A stretch of 64,000 bases of DNA from Chamaelirium japonicum (taxonomy: Eukaryota; Streptophyta; Magnoliopsida; Liliales; Melanthiaceae), in the NCBI GenBank assembly GCA_947650365.1, contig OX393551.1:90680697-90744696 (forward strand), written 5' to 3'. The notes under the pieces are model-generated. The model was not told the origin of the DNA. It was given only the letters and a program-made list of their open reading frames with translations, and ran no database searches. The translations under genes were made by a program, and so were the position numbers. Below, one piece after another: positions 46,592 to 61,800 of the stretch (its first letter is position 1; every line of letters starts with the position of its first letter).

Positions 46592-49500
46592 TCATTCGTA
46601 CGATCCATTCTAATTTCTTTGTATGATCTATTCTAATTCCTTCGTACGATCCATTCTAATTCCTTCGTACGATCCATTCAAATTCATTCGCACGAATCTA
46701 TCCATTCTAATTCATTCGTACGATCCATTCTAATTCATTCGCACGATCCTTTCTAATTCATTAATACGATCCAATCTAATTCATTCATACGATCTATTCT
46801 AATTCATTCGCATGAATATATCCTTTCTAATTCATTCGTACGATCCATTCTAATTCATTCGCACAATCTATTCTAATTCATTAGTACGATCCATTCTAAT
46901 TCATTCATACGATCCATTCTAATTCATTAGCACGATCCAAATTCATTTATCCGTACGATCTATTCTATTTCATTCGTACGATCCATTCTAATTCATTTGC
47001 ACGATCCATTCTCCATTCTAATTCCTTCATACGATCCATTCTAATTCCTTCGTATCCATTCTAATTCACTCATATGATCCATTCTAATTCATTCATACGA
47101 TCCATTCTAATTCATTCGCATGAATGTATCCATTATAATTCATTCGTACTATCCATTCTAATTCATTCGTACGATCCATTCCAATTCATTCGTACGATCC
47201 ATTCTAATTCATTCTCATAATCTATTCTAATTCATTCGTACGATCAATTTCATTCACACAATCCATTCTAATTCATTCTAATTTATTCGTATGTGAGTGG
47301 ATCGTGTTTTTTCGTGCTAATGAATTAGAATGGATCGTACGAATGAATTAGAATGGATACATTCGTGCAAAAGAATTAGAATGGATCGTATGAATGAATT
47401 AGATTGGATCATACGAATGAATTAGAATGGATCGTACGAATGAATTAGAATGGATCGTATGAATGAATTAGAATGGATCGTGCGAATGAATTAGAATGGA
47501 TCGTGCGAATGAATTAGAATGTATCGTACGAATGAATTAGAATGAATCGTATGAATGAATTAGAATGGATACATTCGTGCGAAAGAATTAGAATGGATCG
47601 TATGAATGAATTAGATTGGATCTTACGAAAGAATTAGAATGGATCGTACGAATGAATTAGAATGGATCGTATGAATGAATTAGAATGGATCGTGCGAATG
47701 AATTAGAATGGATCGTGCGAATGAATTAGAATGGATCGTACGAATGAATTAGAATGGATCATATTAATGAATTAGAATGGATCGTACGAATGAATTAGAA
47801 TAGATCGTACGAATGAATTAGAATGGATACGAATGGATCGTACGAATGAGTAAGAATGGATCGTACGAATGAATTAGAATGGATACATTCGTGCGAATGA
47901 ATTAGGATGAATCGTATGAATGAATTAGAATAGATTGTGCGAATGAATTAGAATGGATCGTACGAATGAATTAGAATGGATACATTCATGCGAATGAATT
48001 AGAATGGATCGTATGAATGAATTAGAATGGATCGTATGAGTGAATTAGAATGGATACGAAGGAATTAGAATGGATCGTACGAAGGAATTAGAATGGAGAA
48101 TGGATCGTGCGAATGAATTAGAATGGATCGTGCGATAAGAATGGATCGTATGAATGAAATAGAATAGATCGTACGGATAAATGAATTTGGATCGTGCTAA
48201 TGAATTAGAATGGATCGTACGAATGAATTAGAATGGATCGTACTAATGAATTAGAATAGATTGTGCGAATGAATTAGAATGGATCGTACGAATGAATTAG
48301 AAAGGATATATTCGTGCGAATGAATTAGAATAGATTGTATGAATGAATTAGATTGGATCGTATTAATGAATTAGAATGGATCGTGCGAATGAATTAGAAT
48401 GGATCGTACGAATGAATTAGAATAGATAGTTTCGTGCGAATGAATTTGAATGGATCGTACGAAGGAATTAGAATGGATCGTACGAAGGAATTAGAATAGA
48501 TCATACGAAGAAATTAGAATGGATCGTACGAATGAATTAGAATGGATCGTATGAATGAATTAGAATGGATCGTGCAAATGAATTAAAATGGATCGTATGA
48601 ATGAAATAGAATGGATCGTATGAATTAGAATGGATCGTACGAATGAAATAGAATGGATCGTACGAATAAATTAGAATAGATTGTGTGAATGGATTAGAAT
48701 GGATCAGACGATTGAGTAAGATTGGATTGTACGAATGAAATAGAATAGATCGTACGAATGAATTAGAATGGATCATGCTAATGAATTAGAATTGATCGTA
48801 CGAATGAATTAGAATAGATTGTGCGAATGAATTAGAATGGATCGTACGAATGAATTGGAATGGATACATTCGTGCGAATGAATTAGAATGGATCGTATGA
48901 ATGAATTAGAGTGGATACATTCGTACAATTGAATTAGAATGGATCGTACGAATGAATTAGAATGGATACATTCGTGCGAATGAATTAGAATGGATCATAT
49001 GAATGAATTAGAATGAATCGTTTGAGTGAATGCGAATGGATCATGCGAATGAATTAGAATGGATTGTACGAATGAATTAGAATGGATACATTCGTGCGAA
49101 TCCATTAGAATGGATCGTATGAATGAATTAGAATGAATCGTACGAATGAATTAGAATGGATCGTACGAATGAATTAGAATGGATCGTACGAATGATTTAG
49201 AATGGATTGAATTAGAATGAATCGTACGAATGAATTAGACTGAATCATACCGTACGAATGAATTAGAATGGATCGTACGAATGAATAAGAATGGATCGTA
49301 CGAATGAATTAGAAAGGATACATTCGAATTCATTCGTACGATCCATTCTAATTCCTTCGTACGATCCATATTCTAATTCATTCGCACGATCCATTCTAAT
49401 TCATTCACACGATCCATTCTAACTCATGCATACGATGAGTAAGAATGGATCATACGAATGAATTAGAATGGATCGTACGAATGAATTAGAATGGATACAT

Positions 49501-52500
49501 TCGTGCGAAAGAATTAGAATAGATCGTATGAATGAATTAGAATGGATCGTATGAATGAAATAGAATGGATCGTACGAATGAATTAGAATGGATCGTGCGA
49601 ATGAATTAGAATGGATCGTACGAATGAATTAGAATGGATCGTATGAAGGAATTAGATTGGATCGTACGAATGAATTAGAATAGATCGTACGAATGAATTA
49701 GAATGGATACGAATGGATCGTACGAATGAGTAAGAATGGATCGTACGAATGAAATAGAATGGATTGTACGAATGAATTAGAATGGATTGAATTAGAATGA
49801 ATCGTACGAATGAATTAGAATGGATCGTACGAATGATTTAGAATGGATCGTACGAATGAATTAGAATGGATTGAATTAGAATGGATCGTACGATAAGAAT
49901 GGATCGTACGAATGAAATAGAATAGATCGTACGGATAAATGAATTTGGATCGTACGAATGAATTAGAAAGGATATATTCGTGCGAATGAATTAGAATAGA
50001 TCGTATGAATAAATTAGAATGGATTGTACGAATGAATTAGAATGGATCGTACGAATGAATTAGAATAGATACATTCGTGCGAATGAATTAGAATGGATCG
50101 TATGAATGAATTAGAATGAATCGTACGAATGAATTAGAATGGATCGTACGAATGAATTAGAATGGATCGTACGAATGAATTAGAATGGATTGAATTAGAA
50201 TGAATCCTACGAATGAATTAGAATGAATCATACCGTACGAATGAATTAGAATGGATCGTACGAATGAATTAGAATGGATCGTACGAATGAATTAGAAAGG
50301 ATACATTCGAATTCATTCGTACGATCCATTCTAATTCCTTCTTACGATCCATATTCTAATTCATTCGCACGATCCATTCTAATTCATTCGCACGATCCAT
50401 TCTAATTCATTCGTACGATTCATTCTTACTCATCGTATGCATGAATTAGAATGGATCGTGCGAATGAATTAGAATGTATCGTGCGAATGAATTAGAATAT
50501 GGATCGTACGAAGGAATTAGAATGGATCGTACGAATGAATTCGAATGTATCCTTTCTAATTCATTCGTACGATCCATTCTAATTCATTCGTACGATCCAT
50601 TCTAATTCATTCGTACGGTATGATTTATTCTAATTCATTCGTACGATTCATTCTAATTCAATCCATTCTAATTCATTCGTACGATCCATTCTAATTCATT
50701 CGTACGATCCATTCTAATTCATTCGTACGATTCATTCTAATTCATTCATACGATCCATTCTAATTCATTCGCACTAATGTATCCATTCTAATTCATTCGT
50801 ACGATCCATTCTAATTCATTCGTACAATCCATTCTAATTCATTCGCACGATCCATTCGCATTCACTCAAACAATCCATTCTAATTCATTCATATGATCCA
50901 TTCTAATTCATTCGCACGAATGTATCCATTCTAATTCATTCGTACGATCCATTCTAATTCATTTGTACGAATGTATCCACTCTAATTCATTCATACGATC
51001 CATTCTAATTCATTCGCACGAATGTATCCATTCCAATTCATTCGTACGATCCATTCTAATTCATTCGTACGATTCATTCTAATTCAATCCATTCTAATTC
51101 ATTCGTACGATCCATTCTTACTCATTCGTACGATCCATTCTAATTCATTCGCACGAATGAATCCATTCTAATTCATTCGTCTGATCCATTCTAATTCATT
51201 CGCATGAATGTATCCATTCTAATTCATTCGTACGATCCATTCTATCTCATTCGTACAATCCATTCTAATTCATTCGTACGATCCATTCTAATTCATTCGC
51301 ACAATCTATTGTAATACATTCGTACGATCCATTCTAATTCATTCGCACGATCCATTCTAATTCTAATTCTAATTCCTTCGTACGATCCATTCTAATTCCT
51401 TCGTACGATCCATTCAAATTTATTCGCACGAATCTATCCGTTCTAATTCATTTAGAATGGATTGTACGAATGAGATAGAATGGATCGTACGAATGAATTA
51501 GAATAGATACATTCATGCGAATGAATTAGAATGGATCATACGAATGAATTAGAATGGATTCATTCGTGCGAATGAATTAAAATGGATCGTGCGAATGAGT
51601 AAGAATGGATCGTACGAATGCATTAGAATGGATTGAATTAGAATGAATCGTACGAATGAATTAGAATGGATCGTACGAATGAATTGGAATGGATACATTC
51701 GTGCGAATGAATTAGAATGGATCGTATGAATGAATTAGAGTGGATACATTCGTACAAATGAATTAGAATGGATCGTACGAATGAATTAGAATGGATACAT
51801 TCGTGCGAATGAATTAGAATGGATCATATGAATGAATTAGAATGGATCGTTTGAGTGAATGCGAATGGATCGTGCGAATGAATTAGAATGGATTGTACGA
51901 ATGAATTAGAATGGATCGTACGAATGAATTAGAATGGATACATTCGTGCGAATGAATTAGAATGGATCGTATGAATGAATTAGAATGAATCGTACGAATG
52001 AATTAGAATGGATCGTACGAATGATTTAGAATGGATCGTACGAATGAATTAGAATGGATTGAATTAGAATGAATCATACCGTACGAATGAATTAGAATGG
52101 ATCGTACGAATGAATTAGAATGGATCGTACGAATGAATTAGAAAGGATACATTCGAATTCATTCGTACGATCCATTCTAATTCCTTTGTACGATCCATAT
52201 TCTAATTCATTCGCACGATCCATTCTAATTCATTCGCACGATCCATTCTAATTCATTCGTACGATCCATTCTTACTCATCGTATGCATGAATTAGAATGG
52301 ATCGTGCGAATGAATTAGAATGGATCGTGCGAATGAATTAGAATATGGATCGTACGAAGGAATTAGAATGGATCGTACGAATGAGTAAGAATGGATCGTA
52401 CGAATGAATTAGAATGGATTGAATTAGAATGAATCGTACGAATGAATTAGAATGGATCGTACGAATAAATTAGAATGGATCGTACGAATGAATTAGAATG

Positions 52501-55266
52501 GATTGAATTAGAATGAATCGTACGAATGAATTAGAATGAATCATACCGTACGAATGAATTAGAATGGATCATACGAAGGAATTAGAATGGATCGTACGAA
52601 TGAATTAGAATGGATCGTACGAATGAGTAAGAATGGATCGTACGAATGAAATAGAATGGATCGTATGAATGAATTAGAATGGATCGTGCGAATGAATTAG
52701 AATGGATACATTCGTGCGAATGAATTAGAATGGATCGTATGAATGAATTAGATTGGATCGTATGAATGAATTAGAATAGATCGTCCGAATGAATTAGAAT
52801 GGATCGTACGAATGAATTAGAATGGATCGTTTGAATGAATTAGAATGGATCGTACTTATGAATTAGAATAGGTCATACGAATGAAATAGAATGGATCGTA
52901 TGAAGGAATTAGAAAGGATCGTACAAACGAATTAGAATGGATCGTATGAATGAAATAGAATAGATCGTACGAATGAATTAGAATGGATCGTATGAATGAA
53001 TTAGATTGGATCGTATGAATGAATTAGAATGGATTGTACGAATGAAATAGAATAGATCGTATGAATGAATTAGAATGGATCGTGCGAATGAATTAGAATG
53101 GATCGTACGAATGAATTAGAATGGGTCGTACGAATGAATTAGAATGGATACACGATCCAGATCCATTCTAATTCATTCGCACAATCTATTCTAATTCATT
53201 CGTAGGATCTATTCTAATTCATTACTACGATCCATTCTAATTCATTCATACGATCCATTCTAATTCATTCGTACGATCCATTCTAATTCATTCGCACAAT
53301 CCATTCTAATTCATTCATACGATCCATTCTAATTCCTTCGTATGATCCATTCTAATTCCTTCGTACGATCCATTCTAATTCATTCGCACGATCCATTCTA
53401 ATTCATTCGTACGATCCATTCTAATTCCTTCGTATGATCCATTCTAATTCATTCGTACGGTATGATTCATTCTAATTCATTCGTACGATTCATTCTAATT
53501 CAATCCATTCTAACTCATTCGTACGATCCATTCTAATTCATTCGTACGATCCATTCTAATTCATTCGTACGATTCATTCTAATTCAATCCATTCTAATTC
53601 ATTCGTACGATCCATTCTTACTAATTCGTACGATCCATTCTAATTCATTCGCACGAATGAATCCATTCTAATTCATTCGTATGATCCATTCTAATTCATT
53701 CGCATGAATGTATCCATTCTAATTCATTCGTACGATCCATTCTATCTCATTCATACAATCCATTCTATTTCATTCGTACGATCCATTCTAATTCATTCGC
53801 ACGATCCATTCTAATTCATTCGCATGATCCATTCTAATTCATTCGTACGATCGATTCTAATTCATTCGGACGATCCATTCTAATTCATTCGCACAATCTA
53901 TTCTAATTCATTCGTACGATCCATTCGAATTCATTCGCACGATCCATTCTAATTCATTCATACGATCCATTCTATTTCATTCGTACGATCCATTCTAATT
54001 CATTCGTACGATCCATTCTAATTCGTTCGTACGATCCATTCTAATTCCTTCGTATGATCCATTCTAATTCATTCGTACGATTCATTCTAATTCAATCCAT
54101 TCTAATTCATTCGTACGATCCATTCTTACTCATTCGTACGATCCATTCTAATTCATTCATACGATCCAATCTAATTCATTCATACGATCCATTCAAATTC
54201 ATTAATACGATCCAATCTAATTCATTCATACGATCCATTCTAATTCCTTCGTACGATCCATTCTAATTCATACGATCCATTCTAATTCATTCGTAAGATC
54301 CATTCTAATTCATTCATACGATCTATTCTAATTCATTCATACAATCCATTCTAATTCCTTCGTACGATCCATTCTAATTCATTCATACGATCCATTCTAA
54401 TTCATTCGTACGATCTATTCTATTTTATTCATACGATCCATTCTAATTCATTAATACGATCCATTCTAATTCATTCGCACGATCCATTCTAATTCATTCA
54501 CACTCATACGATCCATTCTAATTCATTCGTACGAATGAATTAGAGTGGATACATTCGTACAAATGAATTAGAATGGATCGTATGAATGAATTAGAGTGGA
54601 TACATTCGTACAAATGAATTAGAATGGATCGTACGAATAAATTAGAATGGATACATTCGTGCGAATGAATTAGAATGGATCATATGAATGAATTAGAATG
54701 GATCGTTTGAGTGAATGCGAATGGATCGTGCGAATGAATTAGAATGGATTGTACGAATGAATTAGAATGGATCGTACGTATGAATTAGAATGGATACATT
54801 CGTGCGAATCCATTCTATTTCATTCGTACGATCCATTCTAATTCATTCACACGATCCATTCTAATTCATTCATACGATCCATTCTAATTCATTCGTACGA
54901 TCCATTCTAATTCATTCATACGATCCATTCTAATTCATTCGCACAATCTATTCTAATTCATTCGTACGATCCATTCTAATTCATTCGCACGATCCATTCT
55001 AATTCATTCATACGATCCATTCTATTTCATTCGTACGATCCATTCTTACTCATTCGTACGATCCATTCTAATTCATTCGCACGATCCATTCTAATTCATC
55101 CGTACGATCCATTCTATTTCATTCGTACGATCCATTCTTACTCATTCGTACGATCCATTCTAATTCATTCGCACGAATGTATCCATTCTAATTCATTCGT
55201 ACGATCCATTCTAATTCATTCATACGATCCATTCTAATTCTACGATCCATTCTTACTCATTCGTAT
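46587..55266. repeat. Satellite array C, same 23 bp family
   Basis: Same unit and block structure. Orientation switches by eye near 47300, 49328, 49435, 50308, 50433, 50542, 51452, 52153, 52282, 53155, 54533 and 54803. A short non-unit stretch lies at the first switch (about 47285-47315, with GTGTTTTTTCGTGC). No gene seen. Confidence 0.96.
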
Positions 55267-56246
55267 TGTTGGGGGTAGCTGAAACTCGCACAAGAGTTCG
55301 CCCTCTCCCCCGTGCTCACTAAAACATCTTGACAGGGAGCGAGATCCAATTTGGGCTGAAGGAGCCCTAGGCAAAGAGCTCGCCCAAGCTCGCTCAGGAG
55401 CTCGCCCAAGGTCGCCCAAGAGGTCGCCCAAGCTCGCCCGAGAGGTCACCCAAGCTCGCCCATGCTCGCTCAGGAGCTCGCCCAAGCTCGCTCAGGAGCT
55501 CGGCCATGCTCGTTCAGGAGCTCGTCAAGCTCTCACAAGAGTCCGCCCTCTCCCCTGCGCTCCCCGAATCATCTCGGCAGGGAGCGAGATCAACATTGGG
55601 CTGAAGGGGCCCTAGGCAAAGAGCTCGCCCAAGCTCGCTCAGGAGCTCGCCCGAGCTCGCCTGGGAGGTCGCCCAAGCTCGCTCGGGAGTTCGCCCATGC
55701 TCGCTCAGGAGCTCGCCCAAGCTCGCCCAGACCCCTGTTTATCAAAGAGGTTGCTCCTGCGAGGTCCGACTCTTGATAAATATGGAGGAAAGGACGGAGC
55801 AGTGTAGGGCGAGCTTGACTTTGCCTCCTCACTGAGACCGCCCAGACTTGAACATTCCAGAATAGCCACCTGGCCGCGACAAGAAAGATATTCTCCCCCA
55901 CTCAAACCGCCTGGCAGGCTTGACGACAGAATGTCAGGGCGCGAGTACCAAGGACTGTCAGACCCACGCGAGCCAGAACGTGGGGGTCTAGAAGGCTCTG
56001 GAAGAATCTCCATGTGTCGGGCCACGGTAGGCCGCCTATTGCTATAAATGCTCACCCCCAGGCTCCATAGTACAGGTTCGAAATCCTTTCCCCTACCACT
56101 TTGGTATACAACAGCTCACCGTTGTGCTACCAGAACTGACTTGAGCGTCGGAGGGTCTGCGCTCCTAAGGGAGCCAGCCGTTCTCATGTTCTCTTTTCTT
56201 TGTCTTGCAGGCGGCCCGCACGGACCAGCGAAAAATCCCCCAAACA
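55267..56246 (+). repeat. E3 5' LTR
   Basis: 980 bp, TG to CA (CAAACA). Shorter than the E1 LTR mainly because only one 24 bp unit is present, and with a different order of GAGCTCGCC repeats. TATAAAT is at 56043-56049. Confidence 0.92.
56043..56049 (+). promoter_or_regulatory. TATA box of E3 5' LTR
   Basis: TATAAAT in the same surroundings (CTATTGC before it) as in both E1 LTRs. Confidence 0.7.
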
Positions 56247-56248
56247 TT

Positions 56249-56265
56249 TGGCGCCGTCTGTGGGA
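56249..56265 (+). promoter_or_regulatory. Primer binding site of E3
   Basis: TGGCGCCGTCTGTGGGA, 2 nt after the LTR, identical to E1. Confidence 0.8.
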
Positions 56266-56336
56266 TCTTCAACTGGTTCCTGCGAGAACGCCCACGACCA
56301 CGCGGTCGAACGCCGTCGACTCTTGTAACCCCAAAG

Positions 56337-58838
56337 ATGGCTCCGGCGACAAGGGGACACAGGCGGACGAGGGCCCGTATGGGGTCTGTGCACAGCAAAC
56401 CCCCCGCTGAGACTCCCCAGCCCCTTGTCCCGCTCAGTGACCAGCTCCTGTTGGAGATGTTGGCCACCCAGCGGGCAATGATGGAGGAGTTGACGCGCTT
56501 GCGTCAGGCCCCGGTGGCGAGCCAGCGATCGGGACCATCGAGGGCCGCATCCCTCGCGCGACCTCCCGTCTCGTCGCGTCTGCCCACGACCGTCCCAGCT
56601 CGGCGAACTTCCCACCCGGGACCCCCGGTTGAGAGGACGGCCGTGCATGGAGCGAAGGAGACCCCGCTCACAAGGTTACAGAAGCTTGTAACCCAGCGGT
56701 CTAGCAACCAGGCGACCTCGCGTGCGACCATCCCTCGCCGCCGTAGCCGGAGTGTCGACTCTGACGGGTCGGAGGCAAGGTCTCAAGAGAGGGATCGCGA
56801 CCCGCGCCATTGGCGACGAGGGAAAGAGCCCGCGGTGGCTATACCTTCCGAACCTCGAGAGGCAACGGCCTCCCATAGACCAACCGCCACGCCGAAGGGA
56901 TCTGCGGGCGAGCAGCCAGGAGGCCGCCGATCGGTAGCCCCCGAGGGTCGCCGCGGGGTGGATCCGAACCTCCCTAGAGGGAATGCACACGGCCGCCTAG
57001 GACCAACGCAGCCGCCTTTGGGATTTCTCCCCGGGCACTGGCAGCGATCTAGTGCGCCAGTGGATTTACTGGAGGATCTCGCCGCCCACGGAGGAAGCTC
57101 GCCCTTCACCAGCGAGGTCCACCAAGGTGGTTTTCCGCACCATTGGACCCCCCCGAAGTTTGTATTGTTCGACGGGTCGCAAGATCCCGTTGACCATCTC
57201 TTGGCCTACAGAAAGCTTCTAATTTTCCGGGACCAAGACCACGTCTTGTTCCGAGCGTTCTCGAGCAGTCTGACTGGATCGGCGTTGAATTGGTTTCACA
57301 AGTTGCCGTCCGGCGTGATCCCCGACTTTCCAACTCTCTCTAGGCTATTCCTGGAGCAGTATCGCTGCAATAGGCAGCCCCCGAAGAGGATCGAGTCTCT
57401 GTTTACTTTAGCCATGGGAGCTCGTGAAATGCTCCGGTGCTTCGCAACGCGATTCCGAAGCGCCTACCTCGCTCTGGAAGACGCGGCAGGCCAGGATCGT
57501 ACCGTGGTGAGTGCTTTTAGAAGCGCCCTCCCCGAGGGGGGCAAGCTTCATGACGCCTTAGTGATCAAGGACCCTCGCACAATGGTTGAACTATTTGCCC
57601 TGGTCCAGCAACACATCAAGCTCGAAGATGCGGTGCTAGATCGGAAGGGAAAGGCAGTGGAGCAGCGACCTCCTCCGGCTCTGTGACCTCTTGTCGTTAA
57701 GGCCGTGGAGAGGAGGGAGGTGCCACTTACGGTACCTTTGCCCGGACCGTCCGCAGCTCCTGCAGTATAGCCCGCTGAAGCCCCCGCGGCGGTCGCTGGA
57801 AGGCCGGCGAACTGGCGCCTGCCTCCGGGACCCGGGGAGCGGGACTTCACCGTGCTGACCCACTCGCCGGGGCAAATCTTCCATCAGATTCGGAATGAGC
57901 CTTTCTTCCAGTACCCGCCACCCCTACAGGTCGGAGAGCCCGGCTCTACCGATAACTCGTGGCGGTACGCTTTTCATCGAAGCCCTGGGCATCACACTAA
58001 TAGATGCCGGGCTCTGAAGAACCACCTGGAGGATTTGGTCACATTGGGGCTCTTGAACCAATTCATCTCGCCCCCGAGGAGGTTCGAGGTGATTCCAGAA
58101 TGAGCCCCTCGGGAGGGAGATCGCCCAGGACTCGCGGAGCCCGCCTTACCTCCACCTCCCCCGGGAGGACCGACGATCTGCCACACCATTAGCGGACGAC
58201 TGAGCGGCCCGAGATCCAGTAATGAAGCCCACCGACGAGTCAGGGAGATGGAGCGGGCATAGAAGGTATTTTCCGTCTCGTTAACTCCTACTTTACTTCG
58301 AGCACCACGGGTGGAAGCCCGCGATTTCCTCTGGTTTTCGGAAGACGACATGACTGGGGTCGTCACGCCCCACAATGACCCCCTCGTCATATGCCTGATG
58401 ATGGCTAACATCGAGGTGAGGCGAGCTCTGGTTGATTCAGGGAGCGCCGTTGACATCCTTTTTCTGTCGGCCTACTTGCGAATGGGGTTGAGACTTGCCG
58501 ACCTGTCTCCCTCGACGAGCTCCCTCAGTGGATTCACCGGTGAGGTCGCCAAAGTAGCAGGAGAGATAACCCTTACCGTGACTGCGGGCTCGGAGGCTCG
58601 CCAAGTCCGCTTCGCGGTAGTGGACGGGAATTCCGCCTTTAATGCCATCCTTGGGCGGCCTTGGCTAAGGCAGATGAAGGCGGTATCTTCACCCAACCAT
58701 CAGGCCCTCAAATTCCCAACCACGAGTGGGGTCGTAGTTATTCGGGGAGATCAGGTAACCGCAACCAGATGCGAGCAGGATGTTCCTCACCTCATGGATA
58801 TGGAGGTCGCCGAGGCCAAGAGGCCCGCACCCTCCTAG
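56337..58838 (+). pseudogene. gag-pro: E3 gag-protease, four nonsense codons
   Basis: Starts at an ATG (MAPATRG) that is ATA in E1. It has the same Gag domain, knuckle (first residue Tyr-Ala in place of Cys-Ala, so the first zinc cysteine is lost) and protease (DSGS, ILGRPWL) as E1. In-frame stops that E1 lacks are at 57684 (CGA in E1), 57768 (CAG), 58101 (CGA) and 58260 (CAG). All four are C-to-T changes. The normal TAG at 58836 followed by CAATTA is kept. Confidence 0.9.
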
Positions 58839-58844
58839 CAATTA
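58836..58844 (+). promoter_or_regulatory. UAG readthrough context in E3
   Basis: TAG CAA TTA, identical to E1, with the pol frame open behind it. Confidence 0.7.
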
Positions 58845-61800
58845 CCGCCCGATACGAGCGAGCTCATGGGGAGCCCGCTGGGGGCCTCCTCGCCTAAGTC
58901 CCCTACTCCATCCTCGGGTGGGAGCGGTGTGGATCTTAAGTCGGAGGAAGGCCGCCTGACAACCCCCAAGAGAGGAAGTTTTCCAGTTGCCGAACCACGT
59001 CAAGAGGTCAACATTAGCGGCGAAGAAGGGCCAAGAATTGTTAGTCTCGGGACCTCGTTAACCAAGGGCGAGGTCCTGGCCATAACCAACTTGCTCAGGG
59101 AATGCCGCGACGTATTCGCCTGGAGCTTCACGGACATGCCAGGGATTGACCCGGAGGTCGCCTGTCATCGTCTGCACACCATGAACGAGTTTCCGCCGGT
59201 CAAGCAGAAAGCTCGGCACATACCTGCTGCGAAATCCATCGCAGTGGCGGCGGAGATAGACAAGCTAGAGCGAGCTGGCTTCATACGCGAGGCGCACTTC
59301 CCCGAGTGGATCTCCAATATCATGGCGGTGCCCAAGAAGAGCGGAGCGGTCAGAGTGTGCATTGACTTCTCCGACCTCAATAAGGCATGCCCGAAGGATG
59401 GTTTTCCTCTTCCACGGATAGGCGCACTGGTCGACGCAGCTGTCGGGTTCCGGGCTCTATCTTTCATGGATGGATACTCAGGGTATAACCAGATACCCCT
59501 CCACCCCGAAGATCAGGAGAAGACCGCCTTCTACTCCGAAGCGGGCTACCAGAAGTTATACTGCTATCGAGTGATGCCTTTCGGACTTAAGAACGCTGGA
59601 GCGACCTACCAAAGGTTAGTCACTCAGATGTTTAAAAATTAGATCGGCAGAAATGTCGAAGTTTATGTTGACGACCTTCTGGTAAAGAGTCAAGAGCGAG
59701 GAGGGCATGTCGCCGACCTCCGCGAAACCTTCGAGATACTGAGAAAGTACCAAATGAGGCTGAATCCGGCGAAGTGCGCATTCGGGGTGACTTCGGGGAA
59801 ATTCCTCGGGTACCTGGTCACCCACAGGGGGATCGAGGCCGACCCTGGGCAAATCCGAGCACTTGTCGAAATGCCCGCCCCAAGAACCCGGCAGGAGGTC
59901 CAGAGGTTGAGCGGGTGAATCGCCGTGCTCAATCGGTTTATATCTAAATCCTCAGACAATTGCCGACTTCTTTTCGAGCTTCTGCGAAAAGGAGCGAGCA
60001 TTTGTTGGGATGAGAAGTGCGAGCACGCCTTTCAGAAGATCAAGGACTATCTAGCGAGCCCGCCAATCCTAGCGGCACCAAAAGATGGCGCCGAGCTTGG
60101 CGTATATCTCGCGGTCATGGAGAATGCAGTAAGCGGGGTCCTTGTAGTAGAAGAAGCGAAGGTGGAGCGGCTTGTCTACATTGTGAGCCACACGATGCTT
60201 CCCGCCGAGCTCCGGTATCGACCAATCGAGAAGGTCGCATTGGCCTTGGTCCTTACCGCGAGAAAGCTTCACCCCTACTTCTCGGCGCACACCGTCAAAG
60301 TCATCACGGAGCACCCCCTGAAGAGCGCGCTCTCCAGGCCTTCGGTAGCCGGCAGGTTGTATCGATGGTCTGCCGAGCTCGCCGCCTATGGTTTGGAGTA
60401 TGTCCCTCGAGTTGCTGTCAAAGGGCAGGCTCTCGCCGATTTCTTGGCGGACTTCCCCATAGAAGAACCAGTCCAGTACCAGGAAGATGAGCCAACTGAG
60501 GCACACCCTGGGAAGGCGAGGTTCTTGGACAACCAAGGCGAGCGTCCTCCAACTGAGCGTCCAGACGTGGCGGGCTGGGAATTGTTCGTCGATGGATCCT
60601 CCAACGCTTTGGGGGCTGGGATCGGGGTCGCACTGATCGCCCAGGAGGTGCTACTTGAGAAGTCAGTCCGGCTGGATTTCGCTGCAACCAACAATGAAGC
60701 GGAATACGAGGCGTTGCTGGCTGGTCTGGAGCTCGCTCAAGAGGTAGGCGCCAAATGCTTGAAAGTCTTTAGTGATTCCCAGCTAATTATTTGCCAAATC
60801 ATTGGGGAGTACGCCTCCCGGGATGCACGAATGGCGGGCTACGTGGATCTGGTGAAGGGGAAGGCTGCGGAGTTCGAAAAAATCTCTTTCGAGCAAATTC
60901 CGCGAGCCGATAATAGGCGAGCTGATGCCTTGGCAAACGTCGCCTCCTTGCTGGGAACGTCAGAAGCTCGCCAGATTCTCATTGAGGTCCAAACACAGTC
61001 TCGGCTCTAGCTGACGGAGCCCGCTGTTAACCAAGTTTTTACCGACGTATCACCCCGCGGGTGGATCACTCCCATTCTTCGTTTTCTTCAGAAAGGCGAG
61101 CTTCCAGAGGGAAGAGAGGAAGCCCGGCGAGTGGAGAAATGCACTGGTCGCTATCTCATTCGCTGGGATCGCCTTTTTCGAAGATCTTTTGGCGGCCGAA
61201 TCTTCGTTGCATCGAGAGCCCGGAGACCGAAGAAGCACTGAATTGCATCCACTCTGGCGAGCTGGGAAACCACGCTGGTGGGCGATCTCTAGCTGCGAAA
61301 GTACGAAGGCAAGGATACTGGTGGCCCACTCTGAAGCAAGACGCTTTGAAGGTCGCCCAGAGGTGAATCCAATGCCAGAAGCACGCCACGACGAATCATA
61401 TGCCCGCAGAAGAACTGCACCCTCTGGCGAGCCCCTGGCCTTTCCAGCAATGGGGGTTAGACATTGTGGGACCTTTCCCTGTGTCAGCCCGGCAGAAGAA
61501 ATCCATCTTAGTAGCTACGGACTACTTCACCAAGTGGGTGGAAGCGGTCCCGCTAGCTAAGATTGGTGAGAAGCAAGTAAAGGACTTCCTTTGGAAGAAT
61601 ATCTTCTGCCGCTTTGGGCTGCCCTGAGTGCTCATCACCGACAATGGTCGCCAGTTCGACAATCGCTTGATCAGAAGCTTTTGTGTTGAATATGGGGTCG
61701 ACCTAAGGTTCTCGTCCCCAAGGTACCCTCAAAGCAACGGGCAGGCTGAAGCTACGAACCGTGTAATCCTAGACAACCTCAAGAGAAGGTTGGAAGGAAA

